DNA of 64,000 nucleotides, taken from contig CAZURK010000023.1 in the NCBI GenBank assembly GCA_964623055.1, positions 23,709 to 87,708 on the forward strand, written 5' to 3'. The DNA comes from JADHUC01 sp964623055. GTDB taxonomy: Bacteria; Planctomycetota; Planctomycetia; Pirellulales; Pirellulaceae. Shown here piece after piece: positions 53,844-61,887 of this stretch. The position numbers were made by a program, and so were the translations under genes. The notes under the pieces are model-generated. The model searched no databases. It had not been told where the DNA came from and worked only from the letters and a program-made list of their open reading frames with translations. Every line of letters begins with the position of its first letter. The stretch's first letter is position 1.

Positions 53844-54869
53844 TCATTGAACGGTACTGGGGCTACCCCCCGCACGACCTTCGGCCGACTGCATCCGGCC
53901 CTGTGTCTGCTGTATAGGAAGCCCCTTTGCTGTGCGCGACTGGTCCACCGGTTTCTGGCTGTCTTCGTATCGAAACGCCAACTCCATCCCGTAGTTTTCC
54001 TTCATCTTTTCTGTTAGTTCGTTCGCCCAGTGTTTGCACGGAGCTTGCTCCTGGTCCGATCCCGATCCATCGAAGACCGACTGCTGCTCATCGAGCCAGA
54101 CATCGGATCGGCTGCGCAGCAGCCCGTCCAACTCCAGCGTGAAGAGAATTTCGCCGTACAGTTGAGTGTCCACGACCAATTCAACTGTTTGGTTTGGATC
54201 AGGTTGCTGGCGGCGCGAGACGCTGTATCCCAATGTCTGGCAGCAACCCTTGACTGCGTCGATCACCATTTCTCGCCGGCGGTTCTGATGCTCGCGTTGC
54301 TCGACATCGCCGACCAGCGTCTCCCACTGCCCGACCGTCCGGTCAAGCCGCTGGCCGAACCCCTCGACTCCCGCGCCCCGGCCGAGGGCGTTGCGCAGGT
54401 CGCCCTGAAGGGATCTCACATCCCGGAGCACCGCATCATAGCGATCGGGCGCCCACAGCCGAAACCGATCCCGCTCGTTCTCGACGCGAGCCCGGAACGC
54501 TTCGCATCGAGTCTCGATGCCCAATCCCGACAGGCACGTTCTGGCCTGCCGATCGAGCGCATCCAGCCGGGCCGTGCAGTCGGCAATCCTGCTTTGTTGA
54601 CCTCTGACCACTTCCATGCCGATGAATCTCTTCTGCAGCGTCCGTCGGGCGGAATCGCATTGTTCTTTTGCCTCGCCCGCCGCCTGATGCAACTCTACCA
54701 ACAACTCGCGGAACAGTTCCGGCACGTTCGATTCCGCCCGGACCGCTGCCTCGAACTCCGCAATACGTTCCTCGCACCGCCCGACCGCCTCCATGGCCCG
54801 ATCGCCATTCTCCAGAGCCACCGCCCTGGCGGCGTCCAACTGCACCTGCGAGTACTTTCGCCCGCTCAT
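53844..54869 (-). CDS. Coiled-coil protein of unknown function
   Basis: 341 residues, soluble, highly charged. Residues 1-200 are continuous helix with heptad character (AVALENGDRAMEAVGRCEERIAEFEAAVRAE by parts, QQSRIADCTARLDALDRQ, RSLQGDLRNALGR). A small mixed domain follows near 215-270 (VIDAVKGCCQTLGYSVSRRQ, VELVVDTQLYGEILFTLEL), then a low-complexity polar tail. AGGAG precedes the ATG. The C-terminal mixed domain could bind the ATPase or GTPase partners, but nothing in the sequence proves it. Confidence 0.75.
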   Translation of the reverse strand: MSGRKYSQVQLDAARAVALENGDRAMEAVGRCEERIAEFEAAVRAESNVPELFRELLVELHQAAGEAKEQCDSARRTLQKRFIGMEVVRGQQSRIADCTARLDALDRQARTCLSGLGIETRCEAFRARVENERDRFRLWAPDRYDAVLRDVRSLQGDLRNALGRGAGVEGFGQRLDRTVGQWETLVGDVEQREHQNRRREMVIDAVKGCCQTLGYSVSRRQQPDPNQTVELVVDTQLYGEILFTLELDGLLRSRSDVWLDEQQSVFDGSGSDQEQAPCKHWANELTEKMKENYGMELAFRYEDSQKPVDQSRTAKGLPIQQTQGRMQSAEGRAGGSPSTVQ

Positions 54870-54917
54870 GGTTCATGCTCCTATTCATTCGTAGTTATCA
54901 TCTTTGTTTCTGTGTGA

Positions 54918-56627
54918 CTATCTCAGCCCGATGTCACGCAGAAAGATCCCTAGTTTCTTCGCTGTCTTCCGACAAGCTCGCAGGGCGTCGCTGCGGAAGG
55001 CCGCATCCTCGATCTCATTCGCAGTGGCAACGGCATCAGCAAGACACCCTAAGGCCAAATCCTGCTGCTCGAGTCTACGGGCCGACAACGCACAATCACG
55101 CAGGCTCGAACTGCGGCGATATTCATGGTCGGTTTGTTTCGCAGTCGTCACTGCATCAGCTAGACACTCAAGAGCCAAAGCCCGATGGTCGAGTCTTTGG
55201 GCCGCATCCGCACAGTAGAGCAGCCTCCAGCCGCGCGAGTATTTGTCTTCGGTTCCCTTTGCGCAAACAACTGCATCAGCCAGACATTTCAGGGTCAACG
55301 CTGGCTGATCGAGCTCTTGGGCGGCTTCCGCACAGGTGTGCAGGACGCCGATGCGGTCGTCTTGATTCCGGAGCACCTCCGCGCGAGCGATGACTGCCTG
55401 CAGCGCGTCCAAGCCCTCTTGGCCGCCAAGTTTACCCGCAGCAGCGGCAACGGCTTGCAGGGAAACGCGGCCCTTCGTGGTGGCAACCTGCGACAAAAGC
55501 GCTACCCGTTGGCATTCTCGCGATACATCTTCCTGCCCGAGCCGCAACGCCGCTTTCGAACACGCCTGCAGCGTGTCGCTGCGGTGACCTGCATTCTCGA
55601 TCTCCTTCGCGGAGGCGATGACAGACTGCAACACGGCTAGTCCCTCCTGGCCGCCAAGTTCTTGCCCGATAGAGACAATGGTTCGCAGGACATCGCCACG
55701 ATCGCCTTCCTCCTCAATCTCCCTCGAAATCCCAATAACGGCCAGCAACGCTGGCAATCCAGCGTTGTCTCGCTGATTCCCCGCCCACTCCGCAAGAGTG
55801 TGCAGGAGGCCTTTGAGGTCATTCGTGTTCTTGCTCTGACGGACGGCTTCCTCAAGGATGATCCGATCACTTGCATGACGGAATGTTGGTGCTATGGCTA
55901 GAGCCTGGGCGGGGGGAAGATTCTTGTTGTACCGGATTCGCGCGTCGGGGAAACTCCGAGAGTTCGCAATCCCGTGAACTGTCCATGGAATGATCAGGAA
56001 GACGTACATATAGGCAACAAGCACATCATCCCGTTTCCTTACGAGGTAAATCAGGGCGATGTAGACTGTCGTTACGACGAGAAAGCAAATCGCCCCGGGC
56101 CACGGCAGCAAGGTGGTGCGCAAAACGTGGATGGCAATGGGAAACAGAAGGAGACCAAAACGAGTCTCAAATGGAATCAACCAAACCAATGGGATTGCTG
56201 CCAGAACCAGTAGGATGCCAAAGTTGCGGCCGGCGTTTGGCGATAGTAAGCGATCCGTTTTGCCTTGACCGCCCATGACACGCGGTACCATGCGGTTAGA
56301 GGTGAATGTGAGCATAAACACGGAGGGGAGTATGAAGTACGAAATGGCCACGCCAGCGGCGACCATCCATCCGCCGAGGAAGATTGGGCGGCCTTCGTGG
56401 AACAGCCCTCCCGGAAAGGGGCAATGGTCACTGGTCAGCAGAATCGCCCCGAGGATTCCGCCGACGATGAGGATACGTTGCAGCAATCGGGGAATAAACC
56501 GGTGCGACGCGTCGACCTCACAGTGCCTAGCGACGAATGCCAGGATCGGGACGACCAGAGCGGCTCCGCCGGCACAGAGAACGACGGTCAAGGAATAGGG
56601 TTCACAGAATGTCCAAAACTGTGCCAT
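54918..56627 (-). CDS. Membrane/alpha-solenoid repeat protein (paralogue 3)
   Basis: 569 residues from ATG 56627 (MAQFWTFCEPYSL). Membrane part with LLQRILIVGGILGAILLTSDHCPFPGGLFHEGRPIFLGGW (by parts), WLIPFETRFGLLLFPIAIHVLRTTLLPW and IPWTVHGIANSRSFPDARIRY. Repeats alternate two flavours, GGQEGLAVLQSVIASAKEIE and LDQPALTLKCLADAVVCAKG. The C-terminus is ACRKTAKKLGIFLRDIGLR. Directly downstream of paralogue 4 (96-base spacer). Confidence 0.85.
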   Translation of the reverse strand: MAQFWTFCEPYSLTVVLCAGGAALVVPILAFVARHCEVDASHRFIPRLLQRILIVGGILGAILLTSDHCPFPGGLFHEGRPIFLGGWMVAAGVAISYFILPSVFMLTFTSNRMVPRVMGGQGKTDRLLSPNAGRNFGILLVLAAIPLVWLIPFETRFGLLLFPIAIHVLRTTLLPWPGAICFLVVTTVYIALIYLVRKRDDVLVAYMYVFLIIPWTVHGIANSRSFPDARIRYNKNLPPAQALAIAPTFRHASDRIILEEAVRQSKNTNDLKGLLHTLAEWAGNQRDNAGLPALLAVIGISREIEEEGDRGDVLRTIVSIGQELGGQEGLAVLQSVIASAKEIENAGHRSDTLQACSKAALRLGQEDVSRECQRVALLSQVATTKGRVSLQAVAAAAGKLGGQEGLDALQAVIARAEVLRNQDDRIGVLHTCAEAAQELDQPALTLKCLADAVVCAKGTEDKYSRGWRLLYCADAAQRLDHRALALECLADAVTTAKQTDHEYRRSSSLRDCALSARRLEQQDLALGCLADAVATANEIEDAAFRSDALRACRKTAKKLGIFLRDIGLR

Positions 56628-56723
56628 CACAATACTCGCATGCGATGCGGGCGTTAGTCGGCGGCGAGTTCTCCACTCTCTTCAGAACAAGCTGGCCGGA
56701 AACAATTCCCGCATTGGTTTTAT

Positions 56724-57944
56724 TCAGTTTTGCTCCAGCCCCACATCCTTTGGGTCGACCTCCAATTCTATCGCAGCTTTCCGACATGCCCGTAGCACCT
56801 CGTTGCGGCGCTCTTCATCCCAGATTTGCTTTGCGGCGGCGATGACGGTCTGCAGTGCGGTCGATCCCTCATGTCTGCCTAGTTCTCCCGCGTCAGAGGC
56901 AACAGCTTGCAGCACATAGCTCCGGTGGGCTTCATCCCGGATCCCCTTCGCGGCGGTCACAGCCGTAGAAAGGGCTTCCAACCTGCACTCCCGCGGCAGT
57001 TCTTCCTGCCCGAGCCTTAACGCGGCGTCTGCCGAGACTCGCAGGACGTAACTGCGATGTCTTTCATCCACGATCTGTTTCCCGGCGGCGATGACGGCCT
57101 GCACCGCGGTCAATCCACTCTTTCCCTCCCGATTCTCCGCCGACTGCGTAAGGGCTCGCAGGCCGGCTTCGCGGAAACCGGCGTCTTTGCTCTGCCGGAA
57201 AGCTTCCTCGATGATGGTCCAATCGCTTGTATGACGGAATGTTGGGGCAACGGCCAATGCCTGGGCGGGCGGAAGCTTGCTGTAGCGGATCGTTGCGTCG
57301 GGGAAGCTCAATGAGTTCGCGATCCCATGCACCGTCCACGAAAAGGAGAAGACGGCGAGGAGGAGGAGTGGCAAGACATCCCAGAGGTCGTCGCATTTTG
57401 TGAGGATGAGATAAATCACGACACTCCAACTCGTCGTCAGAATGGAGAAGCCAATTGGCCCGCACAACGGCAGCAAAGTCGTGCGCAAGGCGTGCGTGGC
57501 GATCGGAAACAGAAGGAGACCGAAGCGAGTCTGAAATGGAACCAACCAGGCGAGCAGGACTAACACCCCGCACATGCACATGAGACCAGCTTGCTTGTCC
57601 TGCTCATCCTCCTCCGATGTGGCTGTGGCAATGCAGACGAAAAACACCAACAAGATGCACACGCCCGCAGCGATCATCCATCCGCCAAGGAAGAGGGGTC
57701 GGCCTTCGTGGAACAGTCCTCCGGGGAAGGGGCAATAGTCGCTGATCAGGAGAATCAGCGCGAGGGTCCCACCGACGATGAGACTACATTGCAGGAATCC
57801 CGTGATCTGCTCACGGGTGCCTTCGACATACCTGGTAGCGAAGGCAAGGGTCGGGGCGAGCATAGCGGCTCCGCCGACACAGAAGGCGATGGGCCAAATT
57901 TGGCTTTGCAGGAACGTCGGCAGTGTCACCGTTAGCCAGTCCAT
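56724..57944 (-). CDS. Membrane/alpha-solenoid repeat protein (paralogue 4, shortest)
   Basis: 406 residues from ATG 57944; the frame extends 26 codons into the end of the GAP1-type gene. N-terminus differs (MDWLTVTLPTFLQSQIWPIA) but the membrane core is the same: SDYCPFPGGLFHEGRPLFLGGW, WLVPFQTRFGLLLFPIATHALRTTLLPLCG, SWTVHGIANSLSFPDATIRYSKLPPAQALAVAPTFRHTSD (by parts). Only about four repeats follow. Tail: ACRKAAIELEVDPKDVGLEQN. Nearest in order to the GTPase genes, so possibly the founding copy. Confidence 0.85.
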   Translation of the reverse strand: MDWLTVTLPTFLQSQIWPIAFCVGGAAMLAPTLAFATRYVEGTREQITGFLQCSLIVGGTLALILLISDYCPFPGGLFHEGRPLFLGGWMIAAGVCILLVFFVCIATATSEEDEQDKQAGLMCMCGVLVLLAWLVPFQTRFGLLLFPIATHALRTTLLPLCGPIGFSILTTSWSVVIYLILTKCDDLWDVLPLLLLAVFSFSWTVHGIANSLSFPDATIRYSKLPPAQALAVAPTFRHTSDWTIIEEAFRQSKDAGFREAGLRALTQSAENREGKSGLTAVQAVIAAGKQIVDERHRSYVLRVSADAALRLGQEELPRECRLEALSTAVTAAKGIRDEAHRSYVLQAVASDAGELGRHEGSTALQTVIAAAKQIWDEERRNEVLRACRKAAIELEVDPKDVGLEQN

Positions 57945-57972
57945 GAGTCCAGTTTTTTCGTGAAGTCGCGTT

Positions 57973-59817
57973 TCACCCTTTTCCCAAGAGCCAGTTGAGG
58001 AATCCTCCCAAGCGGCCGCCACGGGAAACGAGGGATTCGAGTCGTTGACGCTGTTCGGATGTCAGTATCGAGCCGTTTGCGTCGTGGTCCAGGGCGAGCC
58101 ATTCGTTGGCTGTCTCGCGGGCGTGGGGGGCTTGTTCCAGGCGTTCGATCAGGGCGGACCTTGCGGCCTCGTCCAGGAAGCGGACGCTCTCGGCGGCGCG
58201 GATAGCCAAACGCGAGGCCGGGGAGTCCAGCAGACGTTCCAGGAACCGCAGTCCGGCAGTTTGATAGTGCTGACAAAGGGTATCTGCGATCAGGGTCTGT
58301 ATGACGTGAGGATCGCGCAGGTCGTGGGCAACGAGTTGGGCCACCGCGTGAAGGGTGTGTTGGTAGTCTGCCTCGCCCATTCTCTCCGGATTGGGAAGCG
58401 TCGCACCGGGCCGGTCTTCTCGAACGGCGAGCAGCCCCCGGATCAATTGCCCAGTAGTTCCGCAGCGGTCCTCGTTTGCCTCCAGCCAGTCAAACCATGA
58501 CGCCCAGACGCCCATATCCGGCGATGTCAGCAGTCGCGAGGCGATTCGGAGATGGAGTCGCGCGTCGTATTCCGCGTGCGTCGCAAGACGGTCAGCGAGC
58601 GAAGCGGCATGATCGAGCGGCCACCCCATCCCAAGAGCCGACACCTCGTCCAACAGGCCGTTTCGCCCGAGCCAATCGAGCACGTTTTCGAGGGCCTCGT
58701 CGCCGCGTGTTTCCTCGGACGTTACCTCGGCGAGCCGCTTCGCTAGTTCCTCAACAATCGCTGTTCGGATATCCCGGCGAGACGGAAACGGCTCAAACGC
58801 TTTCGCCCATGTCACGGGACTCCGGGCGAGCAACGGACGCAATGCCTCCGGCGACCATGTCGGACAGCGAGTGTAGTAGGCCGCGTAGACGGCGGGATGG
58901 GCATCAAGATAGTCTCGGTTCCATGCGGGCCAATCGTGTTCGAGCCATTCCGGGAAGGGATGCGGCGTCGCCTCGCATGCGGCGACGCTCGCCGAAGGAC
59001 CTTTCCGGTTCCAACTGTAAACCGCCCTCGCATACTCCTGAAATGTGTGGACGTCGACCACGCGGCCATGGATTGCCTTGATGAGCGGGGACCGAAGCTC
59101 TACTTCCACGGCGGGATCAATCACGCGGAACAGAGCTTGCGGCGTTGCCAGCAGTTCCTCGGCGGGGCTGGTGATAAAGGAGAATCGGACGAGCGCGTCA
59201 CGCGATCTGGTGTGGTTGATGCAAAAGGCCGTTGCCAGAGCGATGGGAGGAGGCAAAAGGGGGAGAGTCTCCGCGGCGATGCGGGCTACCGCTTCGTCAC
59301 TCCGATCGCCCGTCAACAAGGCCGGAACGGCCGTGTTTTTGTCACGACGGATCAGCGAGTCGGCCAGTCTGAGGGCTTCATTGGACGGCGGACCGCTGCT
59401 GTCCGTTTCTTCTATTGTCAGTTCAAGCTCCGGGAGCGTTCGATCCTCCGGCAGTTCAGCTTCGCGCGTGAAGTAGGGCTCCGTCCACAATACCTCCACG
59501 GGGACGTGGCCCAGGGCGACTACGTCGTCGACACGTGCAAGCCGATGATGCGTGAAGTACCCAATCTTCCCTGACATGTCACGTGCAAACGCACAGCGCC
59601 AGAACGTCACCCAGCCCAAACCTGTGTCGGCGTATCCCCACCGAACATGCGTTGCGTCGGGAGACTGGGAGTATTGGCTCAGTTCCACCAGCCGATCAGC
59701 CAATTTGCGGTTTTGCGCTACGGAGTTGGACGCCGCGGCCACCTGATACCCCGGCGAGCCGCTCTCGCCGGTCGCCACTCGGCCATACACCCACTGCGCC
59801 AACTGGATCGTTTTCAT
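57973..59817 (-). CDS. GTPase-associated protein 1-like (GAP1-N2 type)
   Basis: 614 residues from ATG 59817 (MKTIQLAQWVYGRVATGESG); the frame is open 39 codons earlier inside the GTPase gene. The N-terminal 140 residues (QLAQWVYGRV, GYQVAAASN, SVAQNRKLADRLVELSQYS, WVTFWRCAFARDMSGKIGYFTHHRL by parts) match my recollection of the GAP1-N2 domain that accompanies double-GTPase proteins in NTP-dependent conflict systems. The rest is helical, with middle and C-terminal domains (ALATAFCINHTRSRDALVRFSFI, FLEWLGR-type helices) and a final GGFLNWLLGK. Seventeen bases separate it from the GTPase gene. Assignment is by recollection of family sequence, not search. Confidence 0.7.
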   Translation of the reverse strand: MKTIQLAQWVYGRVATGESGSPGYQVAAASNSVAQNRKLADRLVELSQYSQSPDATHVRWGYADTGLGWVTFWRCAFARDMSGKIGYFTHHRLARVDDVVALGHVPVEVLWTEPYFTREAELPEDRTLPELELTIEETDSSGPPSNEALRLADSLIRRDKNTAVPALLTGDRSDEAVARIAAETLPLLPPPIALATAFCINHTRSRDALVRFSFITSPAEELLATPQALFRVIDPAVEVELRSPLIKAIHGRVVDVHTFQEYARAVYSWNRKGPSASVAACEATPHPFPEWLEHDWPAWNRDYLDAHPAVYAAYYTRCPTWSPEALRPLLARSPVTWAKAFEPFPSRRDIRTAIVEELAKRLAEVTSEETRGDEALENVLDWLGRNGLLDEVSALGMGWPLDHAASLADRLATHAEYDARLHLRIASRLLTSPDMGVWASWFDWLEANEDRCGTTGQLIRGLLAVREDRPGATLPNPERMGEADYQHTLHAVAQLVAHDLRDPHVIQTLIADTLCQHYQTAGLRFLERLLDSPASRLAIRAAESVRFLDEAARSALIERLEQAPHARETANEWLALDHDANGSILTSEQRQRLESLVSRGGRLGGFLNWLLGKG

Positions 59818-59834
59818 GGTCAACACTTTCTGTC

Positions 59835-61001
59835 TTAGTGGCCGTTGACCGCGGCGTTCCAGAATCTCTTGTCCTCGTACAGCACCCAGAACAGCGGGTC
59901 GTGGACGCGGATCAGTAACGGCTCGCAGACGCACTGGGATTCGACGCTCAGATCGTCACCTTGGGGAATGGCAGGGGTCATTCCGAGTGAGGAGATCCCG
60001 ACGTAATGGATAGTCTTGAAGACTTCCCTGAGCCTGCCCGGCGCTGCGGGCAAGACATCGCGCATATGGCCACAGATTGCAGTCTCGACCGTTTTCATCC
60101 CTTCAAGGTATTCGTTGAGATCAACAGGGTTTCCGTCCAGGCGGTTCGGCCTCTGGAGGACCGCGCCAACCACCGGGTCGTCGGAGCCGACCACGCGCTC
60201 GTCCAAGCAAGAGTACATCACGACACAGTGGCGCGGATGCGATTCCGGCCTGTCGCCCTGCTGGTCCAGCAAGTTCAGAAAACCCTCGCCAAGATCCCAA
60301 CTCTCGGACAGCGCGTGATCAGAACGAGCGTCCAAGACGAAGAAGTACCAATCCGCAGTGCGCAAGTGTCGCTTGTCTGGATCGTCCAGGATCTCTCCAA
60401 GATCCTGGACTCGGGCCAACTCGCCTCCTACATCCTTGACCACAACTGCTCGGACGCCTTTCTCATCCGTGTCGTTCAGTGGAGCCAGCCGGAGAACAAG
60501 CGACATTCCTCGTTCCTTGGGGTCGGTTCGAAGGGGCAGTTCCCCAAGCCCAAGCTTCTGCACACTGACCATGTCGGCGTTGTTCCTGGCGGCCAGCGTG
60601 CTTAGGCAACGCATGTCCAAAGTCTTGCAGGCCACATTCCGCGCGGCGCCAGGATAGATTGTCGAGAAGCCCAGAGATTGCAGCCAAACGCTCTTGCCTG
60701 CTGTCGACGGTCCAATCAGCGCGACACGGCAGGAACGACCTTCCCGGGCTGCGGATACATAGTCGCTATGGAGTTCCTCGCCTTCGTTTCGCCTGTCGTC
60801 ATTAGGACTGAGGTGTCGATACTTCACTTCAGTTTCATTGTTTTCCCCGAGGGCCTCATTGCGAACACATCGGATTCGTTTGCTCTGCACTGGCACGTCA
60901 TTGAAACAGAAAGGGCAGCAAATAACGTTTGACCGTCTTCCGACAAGCAATGCACTTAGTACCATTCGCAAGAGAGCGATCAATCTTCCAAACAGAGCCA
61001 T
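59835..61001 (-). CDS. P-loop GTPase, double-GTPase-2-like, with N-terminal zinc motif
   Basis: 388 residues. A short hydrophobic start (LFGRLIALLRMVLSALLV) is followed by a CxxC pair at residues 29-32 (CPFC) and RIRC at 45, a likely zinc ribbon. Walker A GPSTAGKS at residues 97-104, a switch-II-like KDVGGEL and a candidate base-specificity motif YSCLDERV. The layout resembles the GTPases paired with GAP1-type proteins. Start preceded by AGGAAG. It overlaps nothing and lies 13 bases after the FGE-like gene. It probably acts as the NTP-dependent switch of the cluster. Confidence 0.78.
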   Translation of the reverse strand: MALFGRLIALLRMVLSALLVGRRSNVICCPFCFNDVPVQSKRIRCVRNEALGENNETEVKYRHLSPNDDRRNEGEELHSDYVSAAREGRSCRVALIGPSTAGKSVWLQSLGFSTIYPGAARNVACKTLDMRCLSTLAARNNADMVSVQKLGLGELPLRTDPKERGMSLVLRLAPLNDTDEKGVRAVVVKDVGGELARVQDLGEILDDPDKRHLRTADWYFFVLDARSDHALSESWDLGEGFLNLLDQQGDRPESHPRHCVVMYSCLDERVVGSDDPVVGAVLQRPNRLDGNPVDLNEYLEGMKTVETAICGHMRDVLPAAPGRLREVFKTIHYVGISSLGMTPAIPQGDDLSVESQCVCEPLLIRVHDPLFWVLYEDKRFWNAAVNGH

Positions 61002-61014
61002 GATCGAGCTTCCT

Positions 61015-61887
61015 TTACTCCGAGGATTTCAGGGGCACCTCGCGAATCGTATCGTCTCGAAGCGAGGTCTCTGGAAGCACAGGACGCATCCCAATACACG
61101 GATGGTGGGGAATCAGAATTCTGCGGACGCCCCTATGCTGCTGGTAGAACCGGGACAGGTAGGGCGATGAGCCAATTGCCTGCGGGCGAGGATGCCTGCC
61201 CGGGTTGGCACCGGCCCAGACGCTCATCGCGGTCGATTGCCCCGTCAGTTCCCACAGCCCGCCGTCGAGAAACGGTAGCCCAAGCTGTTTCGACGCAATC
61301 CGCTCGTCTTCCAGAAGTTGCCTCAGAATGTACTTTGTCCGTCGTTTCAATTCATCTTTGTATGCATTCAGTACGGTCCGGAGATAGTCTCCGGCGAAGT
61401 GCCTGTATGCTATCCGGATCCTGTTGTACTCCGCTTCGGTCGGTAGCGAAGGGGCAGTTGTCCCTCCGCTGCGAGCACCAAGCCAGGCCAGTAGCGATTC
61501 ACCCGGAGTCCCCGAGGACGGAAACACGTTTGTCGCGCCCCGGAAGTTTGGATGCGCAAAGGGGATGTTCCCGGCCAAGACGGCTTCGGGAACGGGCTCC
61601 TCGGACAACGCGATTCGCCGAAGCAGATCGGTCAGCAGCACGGATTCTTCGCCGTTCAAACGGTACGTGTCCGTGTAGCTGTAGTCGTTCCCCACCAGCT
61701 CGCCGACATGCCCGTAAAGCTCTGCCATCGTCCACCCGCTTTGCGGAACGTCCGCCTCGCAGATGAACTGTTCGACCTGCATCTTCGTGACCGGAAGCAA
61801 TGCAACGAAATAGTCGGGCGCCCCAGGCAATCCGATACACGGGAAGCCGGTTTTTTCGTCCAGTCCGATTTGTATCTGGGACATCAT
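61015..61887 (-). CDS. Formylglycine-generating-enzyme-fold protein, catalytic cysteines not seen
   Basis: 290 residues from ATG 61887, whose ATGA overlaps the stop of the preceding gene; longer starts to 61923 overlap that gene more. FGE/sulfatase-modifying fold landmarks: LLPVTKMQVEQFICE (compare PVTNAQYARF), SLPTEAEYNRIRIAYR (compare LPTEAEWEYAAR), GGLWELTGQ (compare GNVWEWT) and GMRPVL (compare GFRCV). The C-terminal cysteine pair needed for catalysis in true FGE is missing, so a binding or sensing role is more likely. Such domains are known as parts of bacterial conflict and signalling systems. Confidence 0.75.
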   Translation of the reverse strand: MMSQIQIGLDEKTGFPCIGLPGAPDYFVALLPVTKMQVEQFICEADVPQSGWTMAELYGHVGELVGNDYSYTDTYRLNGEESVLLTDLLRRIALSEEPVPEAVLAGNIPFAHPNFRGATNVFPSSGTPGESLLAWLGARSGGTTAPSLPTEAEYNRIRIAYRHFAGDYLRTVLNAYKDELKRRTKYILRQLLEDERIASKQLGLPFLDGGLWELTGQSTAMSVWAGANPGRHPRPQAIGSSPYLSRFYQQHRGVRRILIPHHPCIGMRPVLPETSLRDDTIREVPLKSSE

